Assembly (NCBI GenBank): GCA_963846915.1
Contig: CAWJXV010000007.1
Span: 246,601 to 310,600 of the forward strand
Length of the DNA stretch: 64,000 nucleotides
DNA from: PALSA-612 sp963846915
Lineage (GTDB): Bacteria; Actinomycetota; Thermoleophilia; Gaiellales; Gaiellaceae
Reading direction: 5' to 3'
Shown here piece by piece: positions 27,113 to 35,500 of the stretch. Under the pieces are notes generated by a model, which had not been told where the DNA came from, ran no database searches, and worked only from the letters and a program-made list of their open reading frames with translations. Numbering within the stretch: the stretch's first letter is position 1; every line of letters starts with the position of its first letter. Made by a program: the position numbers and the translations under genes.

Positions 27113-28559
27113 ATGAGCGACACGAAGCCGTTTGACGAGCTCGAGCCAACCGAAAGCCTCGTCAGCGGGCTTGCCTCGGGGCGGACATCCCGAGATGAGT
27201 TCATCAAGCGGGCAGGCATGCTCGGACTGTCTGCAACGGCCATAGGCGGCATGCTGGCGGCGGCCGGCAAGGCAACAGCTGGTGACATGCACGAGGCTCG
27301 CCGGCTAGCGGGGAGCACCGTCAACCTGCTCGTCCCCGCCGAGGGGGCGCAGCTGGGTGTCCAGGAAAAGATGGCCTACATGAAGAAGCAGTTCGGCATC
27401 GACGTGAAGATGACGGCGCTTCCCGTCGGGCCGCTCAACGAGAAGTTGAGCGCGAGCGTCAAGGCCTCGACCGGCACGTACGACCTCATCTCGGTGCTCG
27501 GCTTCACCGTCTCGGCATTCGTCGGCGGCGGTTACTTCACGCCGCTTGCCCCCTACATCAAGACCCTGCCGAAGAGCTACGGCTACCCGAGCGACTTCGC
27601 GCAGGGCGAGCTGGATTATCTGAGCAACTACAACATCAAGACCCAGACCTTCGGCGGCAACACCCCCTACCTGATCCCCGGCCTGTACGCCGGACCGATC
27701 ATCCTGTTCTACCGGAAGGATCTTCTCAAGAAGGCCGGGCTCGCCGTGCCGACCACCTTCACGAACTACCTCGCTGCCGCGAAGAAGCTGAACAAGAACG
27801 GTATCGCCGGCAACACCATGATCGCGAAGTCCGGCGACGTGTCGATGTTCCTGGTCGACTGGTACTCGAGGTTCGCCGGCCTGGGCGGCCAGCTGATGAG
27901 TGGCTCGCCGCAGCAGAAGAACTTCAGGCCTCGCCTCACCAGCCCCGCCGCCGTCGCTGCGCTGCAGCATATGGTCGACTGCGTGAAGGCCTCCACTCCC
28001 GGCGTGCTCTCGTACGACTTCACCGTCTCGACGAACGCGTTCAGCGCCGGCAAGACCGCGATGATGCTGATGTGGTCGACGATCGCCGGGCCGGTCTACA
28101 ACCCCAAAACGTCCAAGGTCGCAAACGTGGTCGGCGTCACGACGACGCCCGGCAGCACACCTGGGCTGCACGGCCGGATCGTTCGTGGAGGATGGGGCAT
28201 GGGAATCCCGAAAAACGCCGTCAACAAGGCCGGGGCGTGGACGATCCTGACCTATCTCTGCTCGCGGGAATGGGGGTTGTACGAGGTGGCTGCCCACCAG
28301 ACCGACCCAACCCGCAACTCGGTCTTCAACAGCACGGCTCTGAACAAGAAGCTCCCTTACCTACGGGCTGCAGGCCTGGCCAACGCCAAGGCCAAGATCC
28401 TCGAGATTGCAAACATCCCGTGAGACGTTCGAGCTGATCACGGACGCGGCGGTGGAGTTCTCGGCGGCGCTGAGCGGCTCATCGACTGCCGCGGCCGCCT
28501 GCAAGGCCGCAAACGACAAGTGGATCGCCGTTCTCAAGCGTGGCGGCCACCTCAAGTAA
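27113..28559 (+). CDS. ABC transporter sugar-type substrate-binding protein (frameshift near the 3' end)
   Basis: ATG 27113 follows GGGAGGG. The leader has SRDEFIKRAGMLGLSATAIG, like a Tat or lipoprotein-type signal with only one of the usual twin arginines. The mature part (VNLLVPAEGAQLGVQEKMAY, YLIPGLYAGPIILFYRKDLL, GGWGMGIPKNAVNKAGAW) is a solute-binding protein of the sugar (CUT1-like) class. The first frame stops at 28423, but TFELITDAAVEFSAAL and KAANDKWIAVLKRGGHLK continue in the next frame to TAA 28557-28559, the usual C-terminus. One base near 28421 breaks the gene. Confidence 0.88.
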
Positions 28560-28580
28560 CCGCTAGTCGCTGCCGGGCGC

Positions 28581-29504
28581 GTGAGCTTGGACGCGGCCAG
28601 CAAAGCCGGCAGGAGCAAGCGTCTCACCTCGCCCACGCAGGGTCGGGGTGAGGCGCTTCTCCTGCTCGGTCCGTGCGCGCTCTACCTGATCGCGTTCTCG
28701 ATCTTCCCGCTGATCACGAGCCTCTTCCGTTCGTTCGAGGACTACAACACGCGAACCGACACCTGGCGCTGGGTCGGCCTGCAGAACTACAGCCAGCTCG
28801 TTCACTCGAGCGACTTCTGGACCGTGGTCGAGAACACGGTGCTGCTCACGGTCGTCGGCGTCGCCATCCAGGTGTTCTTCGGAACGGCGCTTGCGCTCTT
28901 CTTCAACCAGCAGCTGCGCGGCGCCTCGATCGTCCGCGCGATCCTGATCCTGCCGATGCTGCTGACGCCGATCGTCGTCGGCCTGATGTGGCGGGCGCTC
29001 CTCGACCCGAACTGGGGCATCCTCAACTGGCTCTTCGTCCAGACCGGCGTGGGGCAGGTCGGCTGGCTGTCCGACCCGAACGTCGCGTTGTGGACGCTCG
29101 TCGTGGTCGACTCGTGGCAGTGGACGCCGTTCGTGTTCGTGATCGTCTACGCCCGTCTGCAGGCGTTGCCGCAGGAAGTCTTCGAGGCGGGGTCGGTCGA
29201 CGGCGCCAACTGGTTCCAGCGGACGATGTACCTGACGCTGCCGCTACTGATGCCGGCGATCGTCTTCGCGGCGGTCTTCCGTGCGATCGACGCCTTCCGG
29301 ACGTTCGACCTCGTCTACGGCCTGACGAACGGTGGGCCGGTCGAGTCGACGACGACGCTGTCGTTCCAGGCATTCCAGAACGGATTCGAGTTCCAGCACT
29401 ACGGTTACGCGTCGGCGATCTCCTACGTGATGGTGCTGGTGGCGGCGATCGGGATCACGGTGCTCTTCAAGGTGGTCAAGGTGCGACGGCTGGAGACGGC
29501 ATGA
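28581..29504 (+). CDS. ABC sugar transporter permease (MalF/UgpA-like)
   Basis: 307 residues with six membrane spans. ALLLLGPCALYLIAFSIFPL is the first span. The ATPase-docking EAA loop is present as FEAGSVDGANWFQRTMYLTL. FRTFDLVYGLTNGGP is characteristic of CUT1 first permeases. Its stop overlaps the second permease start (ATGA). With the binding protein upstream and ATPase downstream it makes a full importer. Confidence 0.92.
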   Translation: MSLDAASKAGRSKRLTSPTQGRGEALLLLGPCALYLIAFSIFPLITSLFRSFEDYNTRTDTWRWVGLQNYSQLVHSSDFWTVVENTVLLTVVGVAIQVFFGTALALFFNQQLRGASIVRAILILPMLLTPIVVGLMWRALLDPNWGILNWLFVQTGVGQVGWLSDPNVALWTLVVVDSWQWTPFVFVIVYARLQALPQEVFEAGSVDGANWFQRTMYLTLPLLMPAIVFAAVFRAIDAFRTFDLVYGLTNGGPVESTTTLSFQAFQNGFEFQHYGYASAISYVMVLVAAIGITVLFKVVKVRRLETA

Positions 29505-30340
29505 TCACGGCGCGGACGTTCGGGAGAGGCGTCTCCTACATCGTCCTCGTCCTGCTCGCGATCATCGGCATCGCACCCTTCCTTTACCTGCTGCTGCTCT
29601 CGTTCAAGTCGCAGCTCCAGACCTTCGTCGAGGTGCCGCCGACGCTGCACTTCGACTGGGCGACGATCAAGGAGAACTACAGCCAGGTGATCCACGAGAA
29701 CAGCTACTTCACGTACGTGGAGAACTCGATCATCGTCACCGGCATCTCGACGCTGATCGCGCTCGTGCTCGGGGTACCCGCCGCCTACGCCTTTTCGCGC
29801 CTGCGTTTCCGCGGCAGCGAAACCTGGTCATCCACGATCCTGAGCTTCCGGTTCATGCCGCCGGTCGCAGTCGCGATCCCGATCTTCCTGATGATCCGCT
29901 ACCTCGGGCAGGTCAACACGTTCCCCGGGCTGATCCTGCCCTATATCGCGTTCTCGCTTCCGCTCGTCGTCTGGATCATGATCGGGTTCTTCGACGAGAT
30001 CCCTCGCGAGATCGACGAGGCGGCGATGGTCGACGGCCTGACGCGTCCGCAGGTGCTGCTGAAGGTGCTGCTGCCGCTTGCCCGGCCGGGAATGCTCGTC
30101 GCGGCGACGTTCGGCGTCATCTTCATCTGGAACGAGTTCCTCGTCGGTCTCTACATCATCAACTCGCAGGACAAGGAGACGATCCCGATCGCGGCCTCGT
30201 CGTTGCTCACCGTCGAGAGCCCGATCAACTTCAACGTCGCCGCGGCCGTCGGCGTCTTCACTGTGATCCCGGTGCTCATCTTCGTGATCGTCGTCCAGCG
30301 GTACATCGTGCGCGGCATCACCGCCGGAGCCGTGAAGTAG
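29501..30340 (+). CDS. ABC sugar transporter permease (MalG/UgpE-like)
   Basis: 279 residues, six spans. The EAA loop reads IDEAAMVDGLTRPQVLLKVL, followed by PLARPGMLVAATFGVIFIWN, the usual MalG pattern. ISTLIALVLGVPAAYAFSRL is the third span. It overlaps the upstream permease by four bases and its stop is directly followed by the ATPase ATG. Confidence 0.93.
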   Translation: MITARTFGRGVSYIVLVLLAIIGIAPFLYLLLLSFKSQLQTFVEVPPTLHFDWATIKENYSQVIHENSYFTYVENSIIVTGISTLIALVLGVPAAYAFSRLRFRGSETWSSTILSFRFMPPVAVAIPIFLMIRYLGQVNTFPGLILPYIAFSLPLVVWIMIGFFDEIPREIDEAAMVDGLTRPQVLLKVLLPLARPGMLVAATFGVIFIWNEFLVGLYIINSQDKETIPIAASSLLTVESPINFNVAAAVGVFTVIPVLIFVIVVQRYIVRGITAGAVK

Positions 30341-31598
30341 ATGGCCGCAGTGTCCTTCAGCGAGCGTCGGCAAGGTCTACCGCGACGGCACGAGGGCGCT
30401 CGCGGACTTCACGCTCGACGTCGCGGACGGCGAGTTCATGGTCTTCGTGGGACCGTCGGGCTGCGGCAAGACCACGGCGCTCCGCATGGTGGCCGGGCTC
30501 GAGGACATCACGGAAGGCCAGGTACGAATCGCCGATCAGGTCGTCAACGGCCTCCATCCGCGCAAGCGCGACGTGGCCATGGTCTTTCAGAACTACGCGC
30601 TCTATCCGCACATGACCGTCTACAAGAACATCGCGTTCGCGCTCAAGGTGCGCAAGATGCCCTCCGACGAGATCAGGCGGCGGGTCGACGAGGCGGCGCG
30701 GATCTTGGGCCTCGCCGATGAGCTGAAGCGGAAGCCTGGACAACTCTCGGGCGGCCAGCGCCAACGGGTCGCGATGGGCCGCGCGATCGTGCGCGATCCG
30801 CAGGTGTTCCTGATGGACGAGCCGCTCTCGAACCTGGACGCCAAGCTGCGAGTCCAGATGCGCGCCGAGATCTCCCGTATCCAGCACGAGCTTGGCTCGA
30901 CAACGATCTATGTCACACACGATCAGGTCGAGGCGATGACGATGGGCGATCGCGTCGCCGTGCTGCGCAAAGGTCGGCTCCAGCAGGTGTCCGCACCGCA
31001 GCAGCTCTACGACCGGCCCGCCAATCTGTTCGTCGCCAGCTTCATCGGCAGCCCGGAGATGAACCTGGTCGAGGCCCGGCTCGAGCAGGCCGACGGCGGC
31101 CTCATCTGCCGCGTCGGCAACCAGGCGATAGCCGTGCCGTCCGAGATCGTCAAGGCCCGACCGGCCCTCGAACGGTACGTCGGCAGGACGATCGGGTTCG
31201 GTATCCGTCCCGAGCAGCTCGAGGACGCCGCGCTCGTGGGGGACGTGGCACACGAGAGCAAGCTCACTGGTCGGATCGTGACGACCGAACTGCTCGGGTC
31301 GGAACTTCTCGCCCACGTCGAGGTCGACGCGCCGCCGGTGGCCACCCAGGAGGTGCGCGAGGTGCTCGCCGACGTCGACAGCTCGCGCGTCGTCGAGCTC
31401 GAGTCGGAGGCCCGCGCGCGTCGCACGGTGATGGTCGGCCGGTTCGCGATCGGCTCGACGGCATCCGCCGGCGCGGAGGTCGAGATGCGAGTCGATACTC
31501 GGCGCCTGCACTTCTTCGACCTCGACTCCGAAGCCGCAATCGAGTCCGAGCCGGGCGGCGTCGCCCCCGACGCCGCGACTGAGAGACTTGAGACGTGA
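30341..31598 (+). CDS. ABC transporter ATP-binding protein (MsmK/UgpC-like), frameshift after codon 6
   Basis: ATG 30341 starts MAAVSF, then one extra base near 30359 shifts the frame; the protein continues as SVGKVYRDGTRALADFTLDV. Walker A is GPSGCGKTTALRM, the Q loop VFQNYALYPHMTV, the signature LSGGQRQRVAMGRAIV and Walker B VFLMDEPLSNLDAKLR, with H in VTHDQ. A C-terminal regulatory MOBE-like domain follows (IGFGIRPEQLEDA, HFFDLDSE). It energises the sugar importer. Apart from the early shift the gene is intact. Confidence 0.9.
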
Positions 31599-31647
31599 TC
31601 GACCTGCCGACGATCGTTCTCGCTAGCCAGTCAGAGGAGGCACCACG

Positions 31648-33096
31648 ATGACCGAAACCGCAGTTCGCACCGAGCCCCGATCCTTGCTTCTGGCAGGTCG
31701 ACCGACGACGGGAGCCGAGAGCGCGCCTGTGATCTTCCCCTACGACGGAAGTGAGGTGGCGCGGGTCTGGCTGGCAGGCGAGGCAATGGTGGAGCAGGCG
31801 CTCGCCTCCGCCGCCGCCGCCGAGGCCGAGGTGGCTGCCCTGCCGCCGTTCAGGCGCGCCGAGATCCTCATCGCAGCCGCCGCGCTCGTCCGCTCGCGCG
31901 AGGACGCGCTGGCGCGACAGATGACATTCGAGACCGGCAACGCCGTCTGGGAGACGCGCTTCGAGGCCCAGCGGACTGCCGAGATCCTGCAGATCGCCGG
32001 CGAAGAGGCGCGGCGGAGTGCCTCCACGGGTGAGCTCGTCGAGATCGACGCCGTGCCGCGTGGCGAGGGGCGCATCGGCCTGACGCGGCGATTCCCGGTC
32101 GGCACGGTGCTCGCGATCACCCCGTTCAACGCGCCGCTCCTGCTCGTCGCCCACAAGCTCGCCCCTGCGCTCGCGGCCGGTTGTCCCTGCATCGTGCGCC
32201 CCGCGTCGAAGACGCCGCTGTCGGCCCTGTCGATGGGCGAGATCTTCGTCGAGGCGGGGGCGCCGCCGGCCGCCGTGACCGTGATCCCGTGCCGCACCGA
32301 GCTTGCCGAGCGGATGGTGCGCGACGAGCGAGTGAAGATCGTCTCGTTCACGGGAAGTGCCGAGGTCGGGTGGCGGCTGCAGAAGGTCGCCGCGACCGCG
32401 CGCGTGACGCTCGAGCTAGGTGGCAACGGAGCCGTGATCGTCGAGCCGGACGCGAATCTCGACTACGTCGCCGAGCGGTGCGCCTTCGGCGGCTTCCTCC
32501 GCGCCGGCCAGGCATGCATCTCCGTCCAGCGCCTCTATGTGCATACGTCGATCGCCGATGCGCTGCAGGAAAAGTTGCTCGCGAAGATCGGCGAGCTTCG
32601 TACAGGGAACCCCCTCGACGAGTCGACCGTCGTCGGCGGGCTGATCGACGAGGCCGCGGCCGAGAAGGCCGAGGCGCTGGTCGTCGAAGCGGTCAAGGCC
32701 GGCGGTCGCGTACTCTGCGGCGGGACGCGCGAGGGGACTGTGCTCGCACCGACGCTGCTCGTCGACGTGCCCGAAACGCTTCGAGTCTGTGCCGAGGAGG
32801 CCTTTGCGCCGATCGTTGTGCTCTCGACCTACGAGGACGTCGACGAGGTGATCGAGCGCTCCAACGACACGCCGTACGGGCTTCAGGCCGGGCTGTTCTC
32901 GAACGACATCCGGGTCATCAACCGAGCCTTCGAGCGCCTCGAGGTCGGCGCCCTGATCGTGAACGACGTGAACACGTTCCGGGTCGACCAGATGCCCTAC
33001 GGAGGCGCCAAGCGGTCCGGCCACGGCCGCGAGGGTATGCGGTGGACGATCCGGGAGATGACCGAAGAGCGTCTGCTGGTGATCGACCCGCGGTGA
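31648..33096 (+). CDS. NAD(P)-dependent aldehyde dehydrogenase
   Basis: 482 residues from ATG 31648 with AGAGGAGG upstream. General base E256 lies in LELGGNGAVIVEPDAN and nucleophile C290 in RAGQACISVQRLYV. The NAD pocket has TPFNAPLLLVAHKLAPALAA and FTGSAEVG. The Ile-Ser-Val-Gln after Cys is typical of lactaldehyde, glyceraldehyde-3-phosphate (non-phosphorylating) and phosphonoacetaldehyde dehydrogenases. It ends the island and may oxidise an aldehyde produced by the retro-aldol or TPP step. Confidence 0.92.
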   Translation: MTETAVRTEPRSLLLAGRPTTGAESAPVIFPYDGSEVARVWLAGEAMVEQALASAAAAEAEVAALPPFRRAEILIAAAALVRSREDALARQMTFETGNAVWETRFEAQRTAEILQIAGEEARRSASTGELVEIDAVPRGEGRIGLTRRFPVGTVLAITPFNAPLLLVAHKLAPALAAGCPCIVRPASKTPLSALSMGEIFVEAGAPPAAVTVIPCRTELAERMVRDERVKIVSFTGSAEVGWRLQKVAATARVTLELGGNGAVIVEPDANLDYVAERCAFGGFLRAGQACISVQRLYVHTSIADALQEKLLAKIGELRTGNPLDESTVVGGLIDEAAAEKAEALVVEAVKAGGRVLCGGTREGTVLAPTLLVDVPETLRVCAEEAFAPIVVLSTYEDVDEVIERSNDTPYGLQAGLFSNDIRVINRAFERLEVGALIVNDVNTFRVDQMPYGGAKRSGHGREGMRWTIREMTEERLLVIDPR

Positions 33097-33157
33097 CGTC
33101 CGCCGGCTTCGCCACGTCGGTGCCGCAGCTCGACAAGCTGGGGCCGCCGGGCTGCGG

Positions 33158-34834
33158 CTACGTGCCGGGGTGAAGGAGTGACTTGTACTTGATCCGGTGG
33201 GGTTCGAGCGCGTCGGCGCCGCGTGTGTCTTTCACCCAGGCGGCGTACTCCTCCCAGCTGCCCTCGAACCAGGTCGCTTGGGAGTCGCCTTCGAACGCGA
33301 GGATGTGGGTGGCGATCCGGTCGAGGAACCATCGATCGTGTGAGATGACCACGGCGCAGCCCGCGAATTGGAGCAACGCGTCCTCAAGTGCGCGCAGGGT
33401 GTCGACGTCAAGGTCGTTCGTCGGCTCGTCGAGTAGTAGCAGATTGCCGCCGCTGCGCAGGAGCTTGGCGAGGTGGACGCGGTTTCGCTCTCCGCCAGAG
33501 AGGTCTCCGACGCGTTTCTGCTGATCTGTGCCCTTGAAGTTGAACCACGAGACGTACTGTCGGGAGCTCACCTCGCGCGATCCGAGCTCGATCGAGTCGT
33601 GCCCGCCCGAAATTTCTGTCCAGACCGAGTTCGATGGCGTCAGGTCGGCGCGCGCCTGGTCGACGTATGCGATCTCGACTGTGTCTCCCACCCGTATCTT
33701 GCCGGCGTTCGGCGCCTCGTCGCCGACGATCATCCGGAAGAGCGTTGTCTTGCCGGCGCCGTTCGGCCCGACGACGCCGACGATGCCGCCGGGCGGCAGC
33801 GAGAAGGAGAGGTCTTCGAACAGGAGCGTGTCGCCGAAGCTCTTGGCGAGCCCGTCGGCCACGACGACGAGGTCACCGAGGCGGGGCCCTGCCGGGATGT
33901 GAATCTCGACACGGTCGAGCTTGACGTTTTGTTCCTCGTCGAGGAGCTTCTGGTAGGCCGCGACGCGCGCCTTCGACTTCGCGTGGCGCGCCTTCGGCGA
34001 GGCTCGCACCCATTCCAGCTCGCGAGCGAGCGCGCGTTGACGGGCCGATTCGTGCTTCTCCTCACCGGCGAGGCGAGCCTGCTTCTGCTCCAACCAGCCT
34101 GAGTAGTTTCCCTCGTACGGGATGCCCTTCCCGCGATCGAGCTCGAGAATCCAGCCGGCAACGTTGTCGAGGAAGTACCGATCGTGGGTGACAGCGACAA
34201 CCGTTCCTGCGTAGTTGGCGAGGAACCGCTCGAGCCACGCGACCGACTCGGCGTCGAGATGGTTGGTCGGCTCGTCGAGCAGCAGGAGATCCGGCGTGGA
34301 CAGCAGCACCCGTGCGAGCGCGACGCGGCGGCGCTCGCCGCCGGAAAGCGTGCTCACGTCCCGGTTGCCGTCGGGTAGGCGTAGGGCATCGATCGCGCGG
34401 TCGATGGTGGCGTCGAGCGACCAGGCGTCGGCGCGGTCGATCTGCTCCTGCACGATCGCCTGCTCAGCGATCAACGCGTCGAAGTCGGCCTCCGGTTCCG
34501 AGAAACCAGCCGAGATCTCGTCGAAGCGGGTCAGAAGATGACGCAGCCGCCGGATCCCGTGCTCGACGTTCCCGCGAACGTCCTTCGTCAGATCGAGTTC
34601 CGGCTCTTGCTCGACGAGCCCAACGGTCGCACCTGCAGCGAGTTCCGCACGCCCAGACGACGGCTCTTCACGCCCAGCCATCATCCGCAGCAGAGTCGAC
34701 TTGCCCGCACCGTTGGCGCCCAGCACACCGATCTTTGCGCCCGGCAGGAACGCGAGCGTGATGTTCTCGAGAACCTTGCGATCGGCGCCGTAGAACTTCG
34801 AGGCACGGATCATCGTGAAGATGTAGTCGGCCAC
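33158..34834 (-). CDS. ettA: Energy-dependent translational throttle protein EttA (ABC-F)
   Basis: 558 residues with two ABC domains. First Walker A is GANGAGKS at about 39-46 and the second is VVGPNGAGKTTLFRM; LSGGERRRVALARV and LSGGERNRVHLAKLL are the signatures; LLLLDEPTNHLDAESVAWLE and LLLLDEPTNDLDVDTLRALE are the Walker B regions. The linker (LARELEWVRASPKARHAKSK) between domains and the N-terminus DYIFTMIRASKFYGADRKVL are specific to EttA. It binds the ribosomal E site and gates elongation by ADP/ATP ratio. It is convergent with the aldehyde dehydrogenase gene and marks the end of the island. Confidence 0.96.
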   Translation of the reverse strand: MADYIFTMIRASKFYGADRKVLENITLAFLPGAKIGVLGANGAGKSTLLRMMAGREEPSSGRAELAAGATVGLVEQEPELDLTKDVRGNVEHGIRRLRHLLTRFDEISAGFSEPEADFDALIAEQAIVQEQIDRADAWSLDATIDRAIDALRLPDGNRDVSTLSGGERRRVALARVLLSTPDLLLLDEPTNHLDAESVAWLERFLANYAGTVVAVTHDRYFLDNVAGWILELDRGKGIPYEGNYSGWLEQKQARLAGEEKHESARQRALARELEWVRASPKARHAKSKARVAAYQKLLDEEQNVKLDRVEIHIPAGPRLGDLVVVADGLAKSFGDTLLFEDLSFSLPPGGIVGVVGPNGAGKTTLFRMIVGDEAPNAGKIRVGDTVEIAYVDQARADLTPSNSVWTEISGGHDSIELGSREVSSRQYVSWFNFKGTDQQKRVGDLSGGERNRVHLAKLLRSGGNLLLLDEPTNDLDVDTLRALEDALLQFAGCAVVISHDRWFLDRIATHILAFEGDSQATWFEGSWEEYAAWVKDTRGADALEPHRIKYKSLLHPGT

Positions 34835-34849
34835 GGATGGCGAGGGTAG

Positions 34850-35361
34850 CCTGCCCGGCGCCGGCTCCCGCCACTGCGACGGATTCGCATCGGCAGGCGG
34901 CGACGGATGATGCGCGTGCTCATCGTCTCGGAGATCCGGACTCCGCGCTTGCTCGAACTCCTGAGCGAGCGAGGCAGGCGCCCGTCTACACGGACGACGA
35001 ACGAACTTCGTGCGTCCTTAGGAAGCGTTAGTTCCTTGCGCCACGGATCGGACTCGGAGTCCTTTGCAGAAACAGCGGCGCAGGAGGACCGCTGGTATCA
35101 GACCAGGAGATCGGCGGTTAAGTCCGCTTGGCTCCATTCCGAGAGAACCTAACGTGGGACGGCCGAACCCTCAGAACGGGCTGAATCGACCCCGCTTCAC
35201 TGCGACCCGGAAGCCGCCGAAAAGCCCGATGCGAATGTCCGGCATTCCCTGCCGGGGGATCCCCGTTCAGTCATAGCTCGAGCGCGACGCGGGCGACGGG
35301 GCTCGACCACGGGCGGGCCAGCGGCAGACAGGGCAGCACCGCCCAGCGGTGGACCCGATGC
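34850..35361. other. Intergenic region, nothing recognised
   Basis: About 510 bases. No frame with a recognisable domain or ribosome site, no RNA gene seen. The right edge meets a short remnant of a regulator gene. Confidence 0.4.
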
Positions 35362-35469
35362 TCAGCTTCGGTACTCGTAGACGCCATAAGCCACCCGACG
35401 AAAGCGGCGGTCTGACTCGTCGAGCAGCGCCGTGACGCGCGGCAGCGCAGCCTCGCGCTCGACGAGCAC
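35362..35469 (-). pseudogene. Remnant of an AAA-LuxR regulator N-terminus
   Basis: The minus strand encodes VLVEREAALPRVTALLDESD and then runs into a stop after about 36 codons. The main regulator just upstream starts VLVGREAELRRVTALLDEAR. The similarity is also plain at DNA level (35417-35475 against about 38127-38190), so this is a duplicated and truncated copy placed directly after the stop of the full-length gene. No P-loop remains. Confidence 0.6.
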
Positions 35470-35500
35470 ACCGCGCCGTCCTCCGGGGAAGCGTCGCGGA

